DNA from: JBECKQ01 sp040235375
GTDB lineage: Bacteria > Planctomycetota > Phycisphaerae > UBA1845
Direction: 5' to 3'
NCBI GenBank assembly: GCA_040235375.1
Contig: JBECKQ010000339.1
Location: forward strand, 1-36,566
Length of the DNA stretch: 36,566 nt
A program made the translations under genes and the position numbers. This document shows, in pieces, positions 1 through 9,324 of this stretch. Under the pieces are notes generated by a model that was given only the letters and a program-made list of their open reading frames with translations, was not told the DNA's origin and did no database searches. The stretch's first letter is position 1; the number at the start of each line of letters is the position of its first letter.

Positions 1-147
1 CACACGCACGAGGTGGCGATCGAGCGGCGCGGCGGCCGACTCCTCGTCAATCCCGGCGAGTGCTGCGGGTGGGTCACGGGCACCGCCACCGTAGGCGTCC
101 TTGACACCGCGACACGCACAGTGGACATTCTCCAGTTGGCGGAATGA
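1..147 (+). CDS. Metallophosphodiesterase, YfcE/MJ0936 type (C-terminal end only)
   Basis: The window opens inside this gene, and only the last 48 codons are present, ending in TGA at 145-147. The fragment begins T-H, as expected just after the GHTH metal-binding motif of YfcE/MJ0936-type calcineurin-like phosphoesterases. It then has the family's closing block, LLVNPGECCGWVTG, followed by a short beta-strand tail (TVGVLDTATRTVDILQL). These enzymes hydrolyse phosphodiesters with a two-metal centre in the cytoplasm. The physiological substrate cannot be told. The assignment rests on the NPGE...GW.TG block; the catalytic core lies outside the window. Confidence 0.75.
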   Translation, partial: HTHEVAIERRGGRLLVNPGECCGWVTGTATVGVLDTATRTVDILQLAE

Positions 148-227
148 CCTTCGAGCCCGCTGCGCGGTCGAGCGTTCGAAGAGTCGGACGGCCGGCGCAC
201 CAGGTATCAAAGCCAGCGAGGAGTCGC

Positions 228-644
228 ATGGGTCGCGTGAAAGCTGTCGTAGTCTGTCTCTCGGCTGCCGTGTTGGCCTGCACGGGCGGCTGCGTCCGCC
301 GGACCGTGACGATCACGACAGACCCGCAAGGCGCGGATGTCTGGCTCAACGACGAGGAGATCGGCCGCACACCGGTGAGCGTCGATTTCCTGTGGTACGG
401 TGATTACGACGTGATTCTTCGACTTGACGGCTACGAAACGCTCACGACTCACCACGAGCTGATGCCGCCGTGGTATGAGCTGCCCGGGATCGACTTCTTC
501 GCGGAGGTCCTCTACCCCGTGCACATTCACGACGAGCGAAGCATGCACTTCACTCTCCAGCCGGCCGCGCCCCCCAACCGCGATGCCCTGCTCGAGCGTG
601 CGCAGGAGCTTCGCGCTCGGGCAGCGGAGAAGGATGCGGGCTAG
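228..644 (+). CDS. PEGA-domain lipoprotein
   Basis: A 138-residue protein. The frame is open from an ATG at 144, but the ATG at 228 follows a purine-rich AGCGAGGAG and places a lipoprotein-type signal at the N terminus. A hydrophobic stretch, residues 5-17, leads to Cys18 and Cys22 (LACTGGC); either could be lipidated. Residues 26-78 form one PEGA domain (VTITTDPQGADVWLNDEEIGRTP, then GY.DVILRLDGYE), a beta-sandwich often found in surface or envelope proteins. The C terminus is a short charged helix rich in Glu, Arg and Ala. The stop codon overlaps the stop of the convergent sugar kinase. It is probably a small envelope lipoprotein of unknown role. Confidence 0.75.
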   Translation: MGRVKAVVVCLSAAVLACTGGCVRRTVTITTDPQGADVWLNDEEIGRTPVSVDFLWYGDYDVILRLDGYETLTTHHELMPPWYELPGIDFFAEVLYPVHIHDERSMHFTLQPAAPPNRDALLERAQELRARAAEKDAG

Positions 645-1612
645 ACGCCCTCGCGCGCTGCCCAGGCCAGGCCGGCCGCTCCGATCACGCCCGCACTGTT
701 GCCCAGCACCGAAATCGTGATCTCCGGTGCGTCGTTGTGCAGCGACCAGCTAATCTTGCTGAAGTGCTCCTTTACGCGTGACAGCAGGAAGTCTCCCGCC
801 TGCGACATCCCCCCAGCCAGAACGAGCGTCTGCGGGTTGAAGGCATGCTGCACGTTCACGCACCCCACCGCGAGGAAGAAGCACGCTTCGTCCCATAATT
901 CCATTGCCAGTCGATCGCCCGCCTGCGCCGCATCCGCGATCGCCCTGCTGCCGAAATGCTCACCGTTGCCAAGGGCCTCCGAAAGAGTGCTCTTTTCGCC
1001 GTTTTCCAGCCGCTCCTTGCAGTGACGCGTAATAGCACCCGGCGCGGCGTACTGTTCGAGACAACCGGACTGCCCGCACGGGCAAGGCCGGCCGCGCGCC
1101 ACCACGATCATGTGTCCGAGTTCGGCAGCGTTTTCAAAATGGCCCCGGAACACGACCCCGTCACTGACGACGCCGGCGCCGATGCCTGTTCCCAGCGTGA
1201 GCGCCACGAGCTGGCGAACGCCCTTACCCGCGCCGACCCAGTACTCCGCGAGCGCCGCGGCGTTGGCGTCGTTGTCGAGCACGGTCGGCAGTCCGGTGCG
1301 TTCCAGAAGCGCCCGCCGCAAGCGCACGTTCTCCCAGCCGGGCAGGTTGCCCGCACGGAAGATGATTCCATCGCGGTGGCTCAAGGGCCCGGGAGCGCCG
1401 ATGCCGAGCCCGACGATGTCGTCCCGACTCACGTGCTCCGTTGTGACGAGCTCGTCGACCATGTCGGCCATGTCGGATATGACCGGCTCTGGCCCGCGTG
1501 CGGCTTCAGTCCGCCGTGCCAGTTTGCGTACGATCTCGCCGTTCTCCGTGACCAATGCTACTGAGCAGTTCGTGCCGCCCAGGTCGATTCCCACCGCAAG
1601 TTTCTGACCCAT
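641..1612 (-). CDS. ROK-family sugar kinase (probable glucokinase)
   Basis: A 323-residue cytoplasmic kinase that would phosphorylate glucose or a related hexose or N-acetylhexosamine with ATP. The N-terminal phosphate-binding motif DLGGTNCSVAL is at residues 10-20. The ROK zinc motif CPCGQSGCLEQY follows GHMIV in the second half, and the adenosine loop is near AGGMSQAG. The length is normal for the family. The ATG at 1612 has GGGGA about 7 bases upstream. The exact sugar is not readable from sequence; glucose is the default for this branch. The gene stands alone and convergent to the PEGA gene, with stop codons overlapping by four bases. Confidence 0.88.
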   Translation of the reverse strand: MGQKLAVGIDLGGTNCSVALVTENGEIVRKLARRTEAARGPEPVISDMADMVDELVTTEHVSRDDIVGLGIGAPGPLSHRDGIIFRAGNLPGWENVRLRRALLERTGLPTVLDNDANAAALAEYWVGAGKGVRQLVALTLGTGIGAGVVSDGVVFRGHFENAAELGHMIVVARGRPCPCGQSGCLEQYAAPGAITRHCKERLENGEKSTLSEALGNGEHFGSRAIADAAQAGDRLAMELWDEACFFLAVGCVNVQHAFNPQTLVLAGGMSQAGDFLLSRVKEHFSKISWSLHNDAPEITISVLGNSAGVIGAAGLAWAAREGV

Positions 1613-2186
1613 TCGGTTTCCCCGTCTGTCGTCTTCATCAAGCTTCGCGCCGGCTCGAAGAATATTCCGCGTGGCTGGGTCGGTTCATCGCCTGCCGACC
1701 CGTCACGGCCGTAGGCCACGCCATCTTAGCCGACTGAGCCGTCGATTGGCTTGTGCCGCTCTGGCGCCTCGTGGCTCGTTTCGTGATTGTATTCGCGGGC
1801 CGAGCGCATGTGTCGCGAGGGCTCTCGGCCGCTTCTCACCGCCCTGACCATCACTGCGGCATGGCCCTGTGGAACGGCCCGCTACGACGGCCTTACGAAC
1901 GATGTCTGCCCCTAACGCACTTCTGAACCACCCAGATTAGCGATGTTCGGCGAAGTTGCCAGCATTCGGCCCGCAACAGGTACGGCTATGGACAACGCTT
2001 CGCGAGAAGCAGCGCCCCTCGCTGTCACCCCGGGAGAACGCGGAACGTGCCGAAAAAGACCTGGCATCGTCGGCAATGGTCAGGCAAATGCGGTGTAACC
2101 GCGCACTTGCCCAGGAATCAAGACCGGGCGGACAGACCTCGCCCGCCGCCAGGCCCATCCACCGCCCCCCCATGGTCGTAAGACGA
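1613..2186. other. Intergenic stretch without a convincing gene
   Basis: About 570 bases between the divergent sugar kinase and aldo/keto reductase genes. The reductase frame stays open upstream to 1956, but that extension has no homology-like pattern, lies before the family's normal N terminus, and precedes a good promoter at 2187-2215. No RNA gene, repeat or mobile element was seen. Confidence 0.5.
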
Positions 2187-2215
2187 TTGTTCCCGTCCGG
2201 TCCCCCCGCTACAAT
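2187..2215 (+). promoter_or_regulatory. Sigma-70-type promoter of the aldo/keto reductase
   Basis: TTGTTC at 2187-2192, a 17-base spacer, and TACAAT at 2210-2215. Transcription would start near 2222 and give a leader of about 40 bases before the ATG at 2262. This supports 2262 over the longer upstream frame as the start of the reductase. Confidence 0.55.
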
Positions 2216-2261
2216 GCCGCCCGCACGACCTTCCAACGAGACTCACGCGAGCGTTTCCCCC

Positions 2262-3200
2262 ATGGAACAGCGAAGACTAGGCTCCACCGGCTTCCACATA
2301 TCCGTTCTCGCCGTGGGAACCTGCGCCCTAGGCGCTGAACCGGAGCTCTGGGGTAACGTGGACGACAACGAGTCCATCTCTGCGATTGCCACCGCGCTCG
2401 ATGCCGGTGTCAACCTCATTGATACGGCCCCTGTCCACGGGGCCGGCCACGCGGAGAGAATCGTCGGCCGAGCCGTCGCCGGCCGCCGTGCCAATGTGCT
2501 CATCGCCACAAAATGTGGGCTCAGCAACACCCCAGACTCATCGACAGGCCGCCGGCAGCTTACCCCCGAATCCATTGTGACCGAGTGCGAGCAGAGTCTC
2601 CGCCGCCTCAAAACCGACTACATCGACCTCTATCAGTGCCATTCGTCCGACCCGGCCGCCGCCGATAAGCACGTTTTCGGAGCCCTCGCAGACCTCAAGG
2701 CCCAAGGGAAGATACGCGCTATCGGCCTGACGCACTGGAGTTGTGAGCCCATCCTGCGGGCCATGGAATTCGCCCGGATCGCCAGCGTCCAACCGCCCCT
2801 GTCGATGCTGAACCGCCGAGTGCTCGAAGATCTGGTTCCATTCTGCCGCGAGCATGACTTGGCCGTGCTGGCGTACGGCGCGCTGTCCAAGGGCCTTCTC
2901 GCCGCGAAATTCGACGCCGCCAGCACGATGACCGGCATTCGAAAAAACGATCCGCAGTTCACCGGCCGCCGCTTTCGTGATAACCTCGCTGTCGTTGACC
3001 GACTGCGGCCGATCGCCGAAAGCTACGGCCGAACCACCGCTCAACTGGCCGTCAGGTGGGTTTTGCAGCAGGCCGGCGTCACCAGTGTGATCGTCGGCGC
3101 CAAACGCCCGTCACAGGTCATTGAGAACCTGGGCGCCGCCGACTTTACGATCGACGAGCCCGATCTGGCCGCCATCGACCGGCTGCTTCAGGAACTCTGA
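2262..3200 (+). CDS. Aldo/keto reductase family protein with His at the catalytic Tyr position
   Basis: A 312-residue protein with the AKR TIM barrel, family NAD(P)H-dependent carbonyl reductases. It starts MEQRRLGSTGFHISVLAVGT, the normal AKR N terminus, at an ATG about 40 bases after a promoter. The tetrad region is visible: Asp54 (LIDTAP), then His59 where the catalytic Tyr is expected (DTAPVHGAGHAE), Lys84 (IATKCGL) and His127 (YQCHSSDP). The C-terminal cofactor-binding segment (VIVGAKRPSQVIENLGAAD) is intact. Loss of the Tyr proton donor makes ordinary carbonyl reduction doubtful, although the rest of the fold looks sound. The stop is three bases from the next start, so the two genes are probably co-translated. 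Confidence 0.85.
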   Translation: MEQRRLGSTGFHISVLAVGTCALGAEPELWGNVDDNESISAIATALDAGVNLIDTAPVHGAGHAERIVGRAVAGRRANVLIATKCGLSNTPDSSTGRRQLTPESIVTECEQSLRRLKTDYIDLYQCHSSDPAAADKHVFGALADLKAQGKIRAIGLTHWSCEPILRAMEFARIASVQPPLSMLNRRVLEDLVPFCREHDLAVLAYGALSKGLLAAKFDAASTMTGIRKNDPQFTGRRFRDNLAVVDRLRPIAESYGRTTAQLAVRWVLQQAGVTSVIVGAKRPSQVIENLGAADFTIDEPDLAAIDRLLQEL

Positions 3201-3203
3201 ATC

Positions 3204-5078
3204 GTGCGAACTGACCAGGCAGAACCCAACACGATCCGCCCACGCGGCAGAGTGCCGCACACGCTCGTCCCCAGAAAACCGACGACAACAGCACAACCAC
3301 CGTCGGATCTCAACCCGCCGGCCATCTCATCCTCCGCCGGGCGCCCCCGTTCGGGCTCCCGCCGTTTCGCCTTGACTTTCGTGCCGCTGGCCGCCGCCGC
3401 CATCGCCATCGGACTCGCCGAGCGGCGCTACACCGGCCATACGATGATCGCCGTCGCGCCTCCTTCGGCCTCCAGCGCCGCGCCGCCCGCCCCTGCCGAC
3501 CTCGAGCCATACTGCCGCGAACTGATCGACGCCGCATGGGCCACCGCCCATGACGCCTCAGCACCGCCCATCGTCGATTGGAACGTTTATGCGGGGGACA
3601 AGGACCGTCGCCTTCGCCTCACCGCCGTGGCATCCTCCCGGCGCGACCTCGACCGCTGGCTTGCCGCCGCGAACAGTCGATTCCAGCAGCGGCTCGAAGC
3701 CGTGGAGCAGGACTGGGAAAGCCGCCGCGAGACGGATGAGGCTTTCTTCGCCGAAAGACAGTCGGCGCTCGCCGAGACCCTGGCGCTCGTGCAGACCGAG
3801 GCCAGTCGGACTCCCGGCAAGCTCACCGGCGATGCCGATCCGCTGACGGAAGTCGTCGGCGGGCTCCAGGAGGTCGCCCAACTTCGTCAGCGATACGTGG
3901 ACCTGCGCAAGTCCCTTCGCGAAGCACTGACCGAAACTGAGCAACTGACCAAGACCCCCTCGCCCGCTGAAGTGCCGATCGACCCCGATGCTCGCCGCGA
4001 AGCCTACGAAGGGAGCGTCGTTCTCCAGCAGGACCTTCGACAGTTGCAGGTGCGCCTCGCCCAGGTGCGGGCCGGCATGCTCGAGGTCTGGCAGAGCGCC
4101 TCGCCAGAACTGGACAACGTTCTGGCCAATGCCGAACGGCTCAGTCAGGTTTGCGACGCCGATCAGGCCGCATCCGTCGGTGCAGATTATCGCCGGCTGC
4201 TCGAGCGGCTTGCGGAGACGGCCACGGAATTCCACACGCGGGCAACCATCTTCTCCCAGCAGTGGACCCGCGGTTTCACCAGCCTTCAGAACGCCGACGT
4301 GGATCCCAACGAGCCTCTCATCCTCAATCTGCACGAACAGATCTCGGACCGCGTCCTCGACTACGGCCACGAAGCCGACGGCGCCATGACTTCGCTGCGC
4401 ATCCGCCTCACGGCGCTGACCGAACAGGCCGACGAGCAGGCCAGGCATCACATGCTCACCGCGTCCGCCACCCGCCTCTATGAACAGCTTCGAACGGCGC
4501 AGTCTCGCTTCGAATCGGCAACCGCGCGGCTTACTTCACGCGACAACTATCTGCTCGACGCGGCGCTGCACAGCGCTCGCGGCCTCATGCATCGCAGTCG
4601 CGCCACGCGCATGGCCATCGACGCCGAGCTCGAAGCCGCCGCACGCCAACGCCTGCTTGCCCAGCGGCGCGAGCGCCTGGCCGACCTCGATGTCCGGATC
4701 GACGAAATCCGCAGCCGTATCGATCGTTGCCTCGACGACCTGCTCGCCGTCGAGGAGCAGGTCGAAGCCAACGCCGGCGGCCTGCCCACTTTTCTGCAGG
4801 CTCGCGTCGCCCGTGAAGTGAATAGCGCTCGTCGTGAGCTTCTCGCCAGCCAGCAGAGCGAGGTCCGGCAGCTCGCTGCGTCCGCCCGGGACCGCCGGCT
4901 TCCGCCGCCCGTTACGCCCACCGCCGTGCGCGTCATGGAAAGCCGCACTGGCGCGGGGCCGTCAAACGTCGTACATCTCGCGACCGTCGCCGCCCTCGCC
5001 TGGAGCATCACCTTCATTCTGATGCTTGCAGTGACCCGAATGGGGTCGCCCGCGCGCACGGAAACGGCGACAGCGTAG
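3204..5078 (+). CDS. Membrane-anchored coiled-coil protein with Wzz-like topology
   Basis: A 624-residue protein starting at GTG, three bases after the reductase stop. A Pro/Arg-rich cytoplasmic N terminus of about 50 residues precedes transmembrane segment 54-72. The following RYTGHTMIAVAPP resembles the first periplasmic strand of chain-length determinant (Wzz/GumC) proteins. Residues about 150-570 are Glu/Gln/Arg/Leu-rich helices likely to form long coiled coils. A second transmembrane segment is at about 588-609, leaving a short cytoplasmic tail. This two-anchor layout matches polysaccharide co-polymerases, but the Pro-rich motif usual before the last helix is not evident and no kinase domain is attached. 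A role in polysaccharide export is an inference; a general envelope scaffold is equally possible. Confidence 0.7.
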   Translation: MRTDQAEPNTIRPRGRVPHTLVPRKPTTTAQPPSDLNPPAISSSAGRPRSGSRRFALTFVPLAAAAIAIGLAERRYTGHTMIAVAPPSASSAAPPAPADLEPYCRELIDAAWATAHDASAPPIVDWNVYAGDKDRRLRLTAVASSRRDLDRWLAAANSRFQQRLEAVEQDWESRRETDEAFFAERQSALAETLALVQTEASRTPGKLTGDADPLTEVVGGLQEVAQLRQRYVDLRKSLREALTETEQLTKTPSPAEVPIDPDARREAYEGSVVLQQDLRQLQVRLAQVRAGMLEVWQSASPELDNVLANAERLSQVCDADQAASVGADYRRLLERLAETATEFHTRATIFSQQWTRGFTSLQNADVDPNEPLILNLHEQISDRVLDYGHEADGAMTSLRIRLTALTEQADEQARHHMLTASATRLYEQLRTAQSRFESATARLTSRDNYLLDAALHSARGLMHRSRATRMAIDAELEAAARQRLLAQRRERLADLDVRIDEIRSRIDRCLDDLLAVEEQVEANAGGLPTFLQARVAREVNSARRELLASQQSEVRQLAASARDRRLPPPVTPTAVRVMESRTGAGPSNVVHLATVAALAWSITFILMLAVTRMGSPARTETATA

Positions 5079-5125
5079 CGCCGGGCGTGCCCAATCGGCG
5101 ATCAGCCGGACACGTCGGCTCCATC

Positions 5126-8100
5126 TCATTTCTGACCGGCCTCGTGATAGAGCTTCATCGACCAGATGTTCTCGCCGCTCATCGCCGGACCATCGCACAG
5201 GATCTTCAACCCGCTGTCCCCCGTTCTGTTGAAGTACTCCACCGTGATGGGGTGCAGCCCCGCCTCGAGTGCCGCCTGCGTGCCCCGGGCTCGGAAGCCG
5301 TGCAGCCCGTCGTTGTCGACGGTCGTGACGTTGTCGATAGTAAGGCGGCTGCCGTCGTCGCTTCCGAGCCAGAACCAGTACACGCCCGTTGTGGGAATCT
5401 CGATAAAGCCTCGCCAGCGAATTGCGAACCGCTCGTCGCGCCCGCACTGGCTTGTATCGAGGTACTGGTCCACCCCCCTCTTGACCGGCGTCAGCTTGTC
5501 GAAGTCCGGCAGCTTCTCCCACTCACCCTCGTAGCACGCGTACTCCAGGCCGGGCGATTGATCCGCAAGTTCCTTTCCCGGCGTCGGCTTCACTTTCGTG
5601 AGCTTCACCCGCGTCGCAAAGTCCTCGAGCTCGCCGCGGTGCACGCCTCGCGCCGTCACCGTCATCGTGTCGGTCACAGGCACCGGGCCGTCGTACGGCT
5701 TTGACGATTTGTCCGGCAGGCTGCCGTCCAGCGTGTAGACGATCTCCGTATCCGGAGCACTGGCGGCCATCTGCAGCTCGCCCGGTTCCATGAAGATACC
5801 GCTTGCCGTGTCCGTAAAGACCCCCACGGTTTCGTCGTAGAGCCAATCCGCCGCCCTGGTTTCCGCGTTCGGATCCTTCGCCGCGGTCAGGGCGAGGATG
5901 CGAATGCGCCGATCCCGCGGCAGTGTCACGCGGTCCGCGCCCGGCGGCAGCGCGAAGCCGCACTTGTAGAGGTTGCAGAAAATGTACGCCTCGTTTTCGT
6001 CCCTGCTGACACTTCTATCCGCGCGGCTGTTGTGACGGTGCGTCCCGATCCATGCCAACTCGTCACGATGAATGTACGCCGGTACGGTCTGGTCCTTGCC
6101 GAGCAGCACCGCGCCCTCTGCGACGCCCGCGGCCTGCCCCAGCCATCCCGTGAATCCGCCCACACGAACGGCGATCGGCTCGCCATTCGCGTAGAACGTT
6201 CCGAGGCGCGCTCCCCCCATCGCCGCCGCAATCATGTACACGTGATCGAAGTCACCCTTCGGTAGGCGGACCGTCTGGCCAGCGCACACAACGGCGTTCG
6301 GCTGGCCTTTCTCCTTGGGGCCCATCCAGAACTGCACGCCGTCGATGGTCAGGTGCTCGGGCAGCAGCTCCGCCGGGATCGAATGTCCCTGACCGTCAAA
6401 GTCGCCGTCCGATCGGGCCGAATCTTCACTGATGACGTCCCGGTCGAAGGACAGCGACACGGGAATGCCCGTCGGTTCGTGCAGCTTCACTTCCGGCGCA
6501 ACCAGCTTCAATGCCAGCGTGCGCGGCTGAAACGCGTCGAAATCCAGGCGCATCTGGCTGCCGCTCGCGTCCAGATGGCGTCCCTCTCTCTCCACGCCGT
6601 TCGTTTCCTGCACGGACTCCACGCCGGCTGCGCACTTGACGGCGATATTCTTCGCGGCGCGGCCGTGCGCCTCCTGCAGGCGCACGATGACCTCGTCGCT
6701 CCTCTCCGCCTTCTTGATCGCCCGCACGACCACGGACGGATCATCCACGCTCAACAGTGAGAACCGCTTGCCGAGCCTGCCCGCGTGAGCGCTCGTCTGG
6801 AACGGCCTCAGCGGCTGATTCAGCCGCGCCGCCCTGTCAACGGCATTCCCGTCGCGCCAATCACCGTTGTGCCCCGCCACCGAGTACGTCAGGCGATGCC
6901 ACCCCATGTCCTTGATCACGTCGTTCGGCGAGTGAATCAGCGTCAGACGCAGCATGGAATCCGAAGGCTTGTCCCAGCCGTACTTGCAGTCGTCCATCAC
7001 CGTCACGCCGAAAGATCCGTCGGCGTTCGTAACGTCCGCCCACTGCTGCGCCGGGACTTCGTACTTCGCCTCGGTGTTGTTCGGTCGATCGATCACGCCG
7101 AAGCCCAGGTCGTAAGTTGCCTTCGGGTTGCTCGATGCCGTTGGAAACTCCGCCTTGAGCAGCGTCGCCGGCGTTCGCCATTCGATTACCGTATCGAAGT
7201 CCACCCGATCGCCCGCGTCGCCGGCCGCCAGGCGGATGCGCTGCACGAACGTCGATCCCTGCGCCTCGCGAGTCACCTCGATCGTCGCCCGAGCCGGTCC
7301 CTTCTCCAGCACCTTCACCTTCGCCGGGCCGCCCACGTACGCGTACGGCTCGGCCGTGATGTCCTCGTACATGATTTCCCATTCCGGCCAGTGGTCCGAC
7401 TTGTCGCGCAACAGCTCGAGACGCATCGGCGCCGACAGCAGCTCCTTGTCCAGCCGCTTGTCGTGAATGCTCGCTACGTCTCCCTGCTCGTTCAGGATGA
7501 CGCGATAGAACTTGTTCTCGATCGCCGAATCGCCTGCGCTCAGGCCCGTCTTCAGCGTGCAACCTTCCGCCGCCGGCCTGACGTCGTACACCGCGTAGCC
7601 GACCGCGGGAACGTCGGCCACGAACAGCACGCTCACTTCGTCCTGATAGATGCTCTGCACCTGCGAAGGCACCTCGGTCCCGTCGGGGTCGAACACACGC
7701 ACCTGTCCCGGTTCCTGACCGGGAAACTGCACGCGCGCGGTCACCACGTCCTGTCGCCGGCGCTCGAGCGGGTTGAAAACGACGACAGGCGTGCCTTCCG
7801 CGGCCGTATCCAGCGACCGCGCCGCCGCGCCCACGGCATTCTCCAGCACCGCGGCGAATTCGTTCAACGAGACGATCTCGTCGTTCCACGAAAACTGGTA
7901 CGCCTGGGGAATGCTCGTCCCCGTCAGGTCGTCGTGGAACTGGTGCCACAGAAACCGCACCCAGGCGCGATCGAGCTTTTCTCTCGGGTACGCGGCGCCG
8001 CCCAGCCAGTCCGCGATCACCGACGCCCGTTCGGCGGCGGCGGCGAGCTGCTCGTTCTGCCGATTCCAACGTTTCATCGCCGCCTGTGACGTATAGCACC

Positions 8101-9139
8101 CTGTGCCGTGCCGTGTCATCAACAGCTCGCCCTTGTAGCGTGGCAGCTTGGCTCGCTGCTCCGGCGTGATGTCCTTGAAAAGCTGATCGGCCGGCGCGCT
8201 GATCACTCGCACCGGCCCGTCACCCTCGATCGACTTCTCCAGCCACTTGACCGACTCGGCGTCCGGCGCCCCCCCGCGATCGCCGACGCCGAAATACATG
8301 TACCCGGCGTACAGTCCCGTCGCATCGCCGAGCTTGCGGATTCGCTCCAGCCAGTCCTTGCTGTGGCTCAGGTCCTCGCGGATCGTCGTGTCGTAAGCCC
8401 CCGGATTCAACGCCGCGACGACCTCCGAACCATCAACCCCCTCCCACACGCCGATGTCGAAAGGAATGCCCACCGACGATCCCCACGTCAGCTTCTGCGT
8501 GGAAAAGCCCTTCAGTCCGCAGTGCGCCGCGATCGACGGAAGCGCGTACCCGAATCCGAAGCAGTCCGGCAGGAAAATGTCGCTGCTGCGCTCGCCAAGC
8601 TCGCGCTCGAAGTAGTTGTTGCCGTAGAGTATCTGCCGGATAAGCGATTCCGGCGAGGGGATATTCACGTCGCACGCGTCGACGGAGCTTCCACACACAT
8701 GCCAGCGGCCCTGCTTGACGTACTTTTTCAGCCGCGCGTAGTCCTCCGGGTAATACTCCTTCGCGAGCATGTACCGAAAAGCGCCCTCGAAGCTGAACAC
8801 GTAGTCGGGAAACTCGTCGAACAGCGCAAAGTTCTCGCGCAGCGTCGCGGGAATGTACTTGTTGATCGTGTCCTGAATCGTCCACAACCATTGCGTATCG
8901 AGATGTGCCGTGCTGGTCACGTACAACGTCGGTTTCGGCGCCGCCGCTTTCTTCGGGGCGGGCACTTGCTTCTTGGCCATTGTCATGCCCGTCTCCTCCG
9001 CTGCCTTGCGGCGCGCCGCGCGTTGCTGGCCCATCGCCTGTTCGCCCGTCATCGCGCACACCAATCCGAACAGGACCGCCATTGCCACGTGCCGCCATGT
9101 ATGGGCGATCTCGCGTCGGTCACGATCACTCCGCGTCAT
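5126..9139 (-). CDS. Secreted GH38 alpha-mannosidase with chitobiase-like and PA14 domains
   Basis: A 1337-residue exported glycosidase predicted to release alpha-linked mannose from glycans. The chosen ATG at 9139 has GAGGAG upstream and begins a signal peptide (residues about 15-37); the longer frame to 9334 lacks this. The GH38 catalytic domain starts near 70. HLDTQW holds zinc ligands His79 and Asp81, LPDCFGFGYALP holds the nucleophile Asp192, and WHQFHDDLTGTS (398-409) supplies further metal-site residues. The middle and C-terminal beta domains of the family follow to about 1100. Residues about 1110-1194 resemble a chitobiase C-terminal domain (VYTLDGSLPD). Residues 1195-1330 form a PA14 domain (GVYWFWLGSDDGSRLTID), probably glycan binding. 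Most GH38 enzymes are cytosolic or lysosomal, so this exported multidomain form suits external glycan degradation. Confidence 0.92.
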   Translation of the reverse strand: MTRSDRDRREIAHTWRHVAMAVLFGLVCAMTGEQAMGQQRAARRKAAEETGMTMAKKQVPAPKKAAAPKPTLYVTSTAHLDTQWLWTIQDTINKYIPATLRENFALFDEFPDYVFSFEGAFRYMLAKEYYPEDYARLKKYVKQGRWHVCGSSVDACDVNIPSPESLIRQILYGNNYFERELGERSSDIFLPDCFGFGYALPSIAAHCGLKGFSTQKLTWGSSVGIPFDIGVWEGVDGSEVVAALNPGAYDTTIREDLSHSKDWLERIRKLGDATGLYAGYMYFGVGDRGGAPDAESVKWLEKSIEGDGPVRVISAPADQLFKDITPEQRAKLPRYKGELLMTRHGTGCYTSQAAMKRWNRQNEQLAAAAERASVIADWLGGAAYPREKLDRAWVRFLWHQFHDDLTGTSIPQAYQFSWNDEIVSLNEFAAVLENAVGAAARSLDTAAEGTPVVVFNPLERRRQDVVTARVQFPGQEPGQVRVFDPDGTEVPSQVQSIYQDEVSVLFVADVPAVGYAVYDVRPAAEGCTLKTGLSAGDSAIENKFYRVILNEQGDVASIHDKRLDKELLSAPMRLELLRDKSDHWPEWEIMYEDITAEPYAYVGGPAKVKVLEKGPARATIEVTREAQGSTFVQRIRLAAGDAGDRVDFDTVIEWRTPATLLKAEFPTASSNPKATYDLGFGVIDRPNNTEAKYEVPAQQWADVTNADGSFGVTVMDDCKYGWDKPSDSMLRLTLIHSPNDVIKDMGWHRLTYSVAGHNGDWRDGNAVDRAARLNQPLRPFQTSAHAGRLGKRFSLLSVDDPSVVVRAIKKAERSDEVIVRLQEAHGRAAKNIAVKCAAGVESVQETNGVEREGRHLDASGSQMRLDFDAFQPRTLALKLVAPEVKLHEPTGIPVSLSFDRDVISEDSARSDGDFDGQGHSIPAELLPEHLTIDGVQFWMGPKEKGQPNAVVCAGQTVRLPKGDFDHVYMIAAAMGGARLGTFYANGEPIAVRVGGFTGWLGQAAGVAEGAVLLGKDQTVPAYIHRDELAWIGTHRHNSRADRSVSRDENEAYIFCNLYKCGFALPPGADRVTLPRDRRIRILALTAAKDPNAETRAADWLYDETVGVFTDTASGIFMEPGELQMAASAPDTEIVYTLDGSLPDKSSKPYDGPVPVTDTMTVTARGVHRGELEDFATRVKLTKVKPTPGKELADQSPGLEYACYEGEWEKLPDFDKLTPVKRGVDQYLDTSQCGRDERFAIRWRGFIEIPTTGVYWFWLGSDDGSRLTIDNVTTVDNDGLHGFRARGTQAALEAGLHPITVEYFNRTGDSGLKILCDGPAMSGENIWSMKLYHEAGQK

Positions 9140-9324
9140 AACAAACTCCTCGTTGTCCCGGCCGTCGATTCGTGCCGCTTCCGCTCGCGCCGTTTGACCA
9201 CCCTTTCGGCCCGGCCGGCCGGCGGTGGCGCAGAGCCACCCCTCCAAGGGCCGCAGTGCTCTTGAAACCCAGCCTCTTTTTTGTCTCGTGTGGTGATGGG
9301 CCGGCGCGAACGCATTGGCGACGA

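Noticed and set aside
1956..2261. N-terminal extension of the aldo/keto reductase
   Set aside because: It contains the promoter at 2187-2215 and lies before the family's standard N terminus.
6785..8089. 434-residue plus-strand frame
   Set aside because: Antisense to the GH38 mannosidase; Arg/His/Val-rich with no motif.
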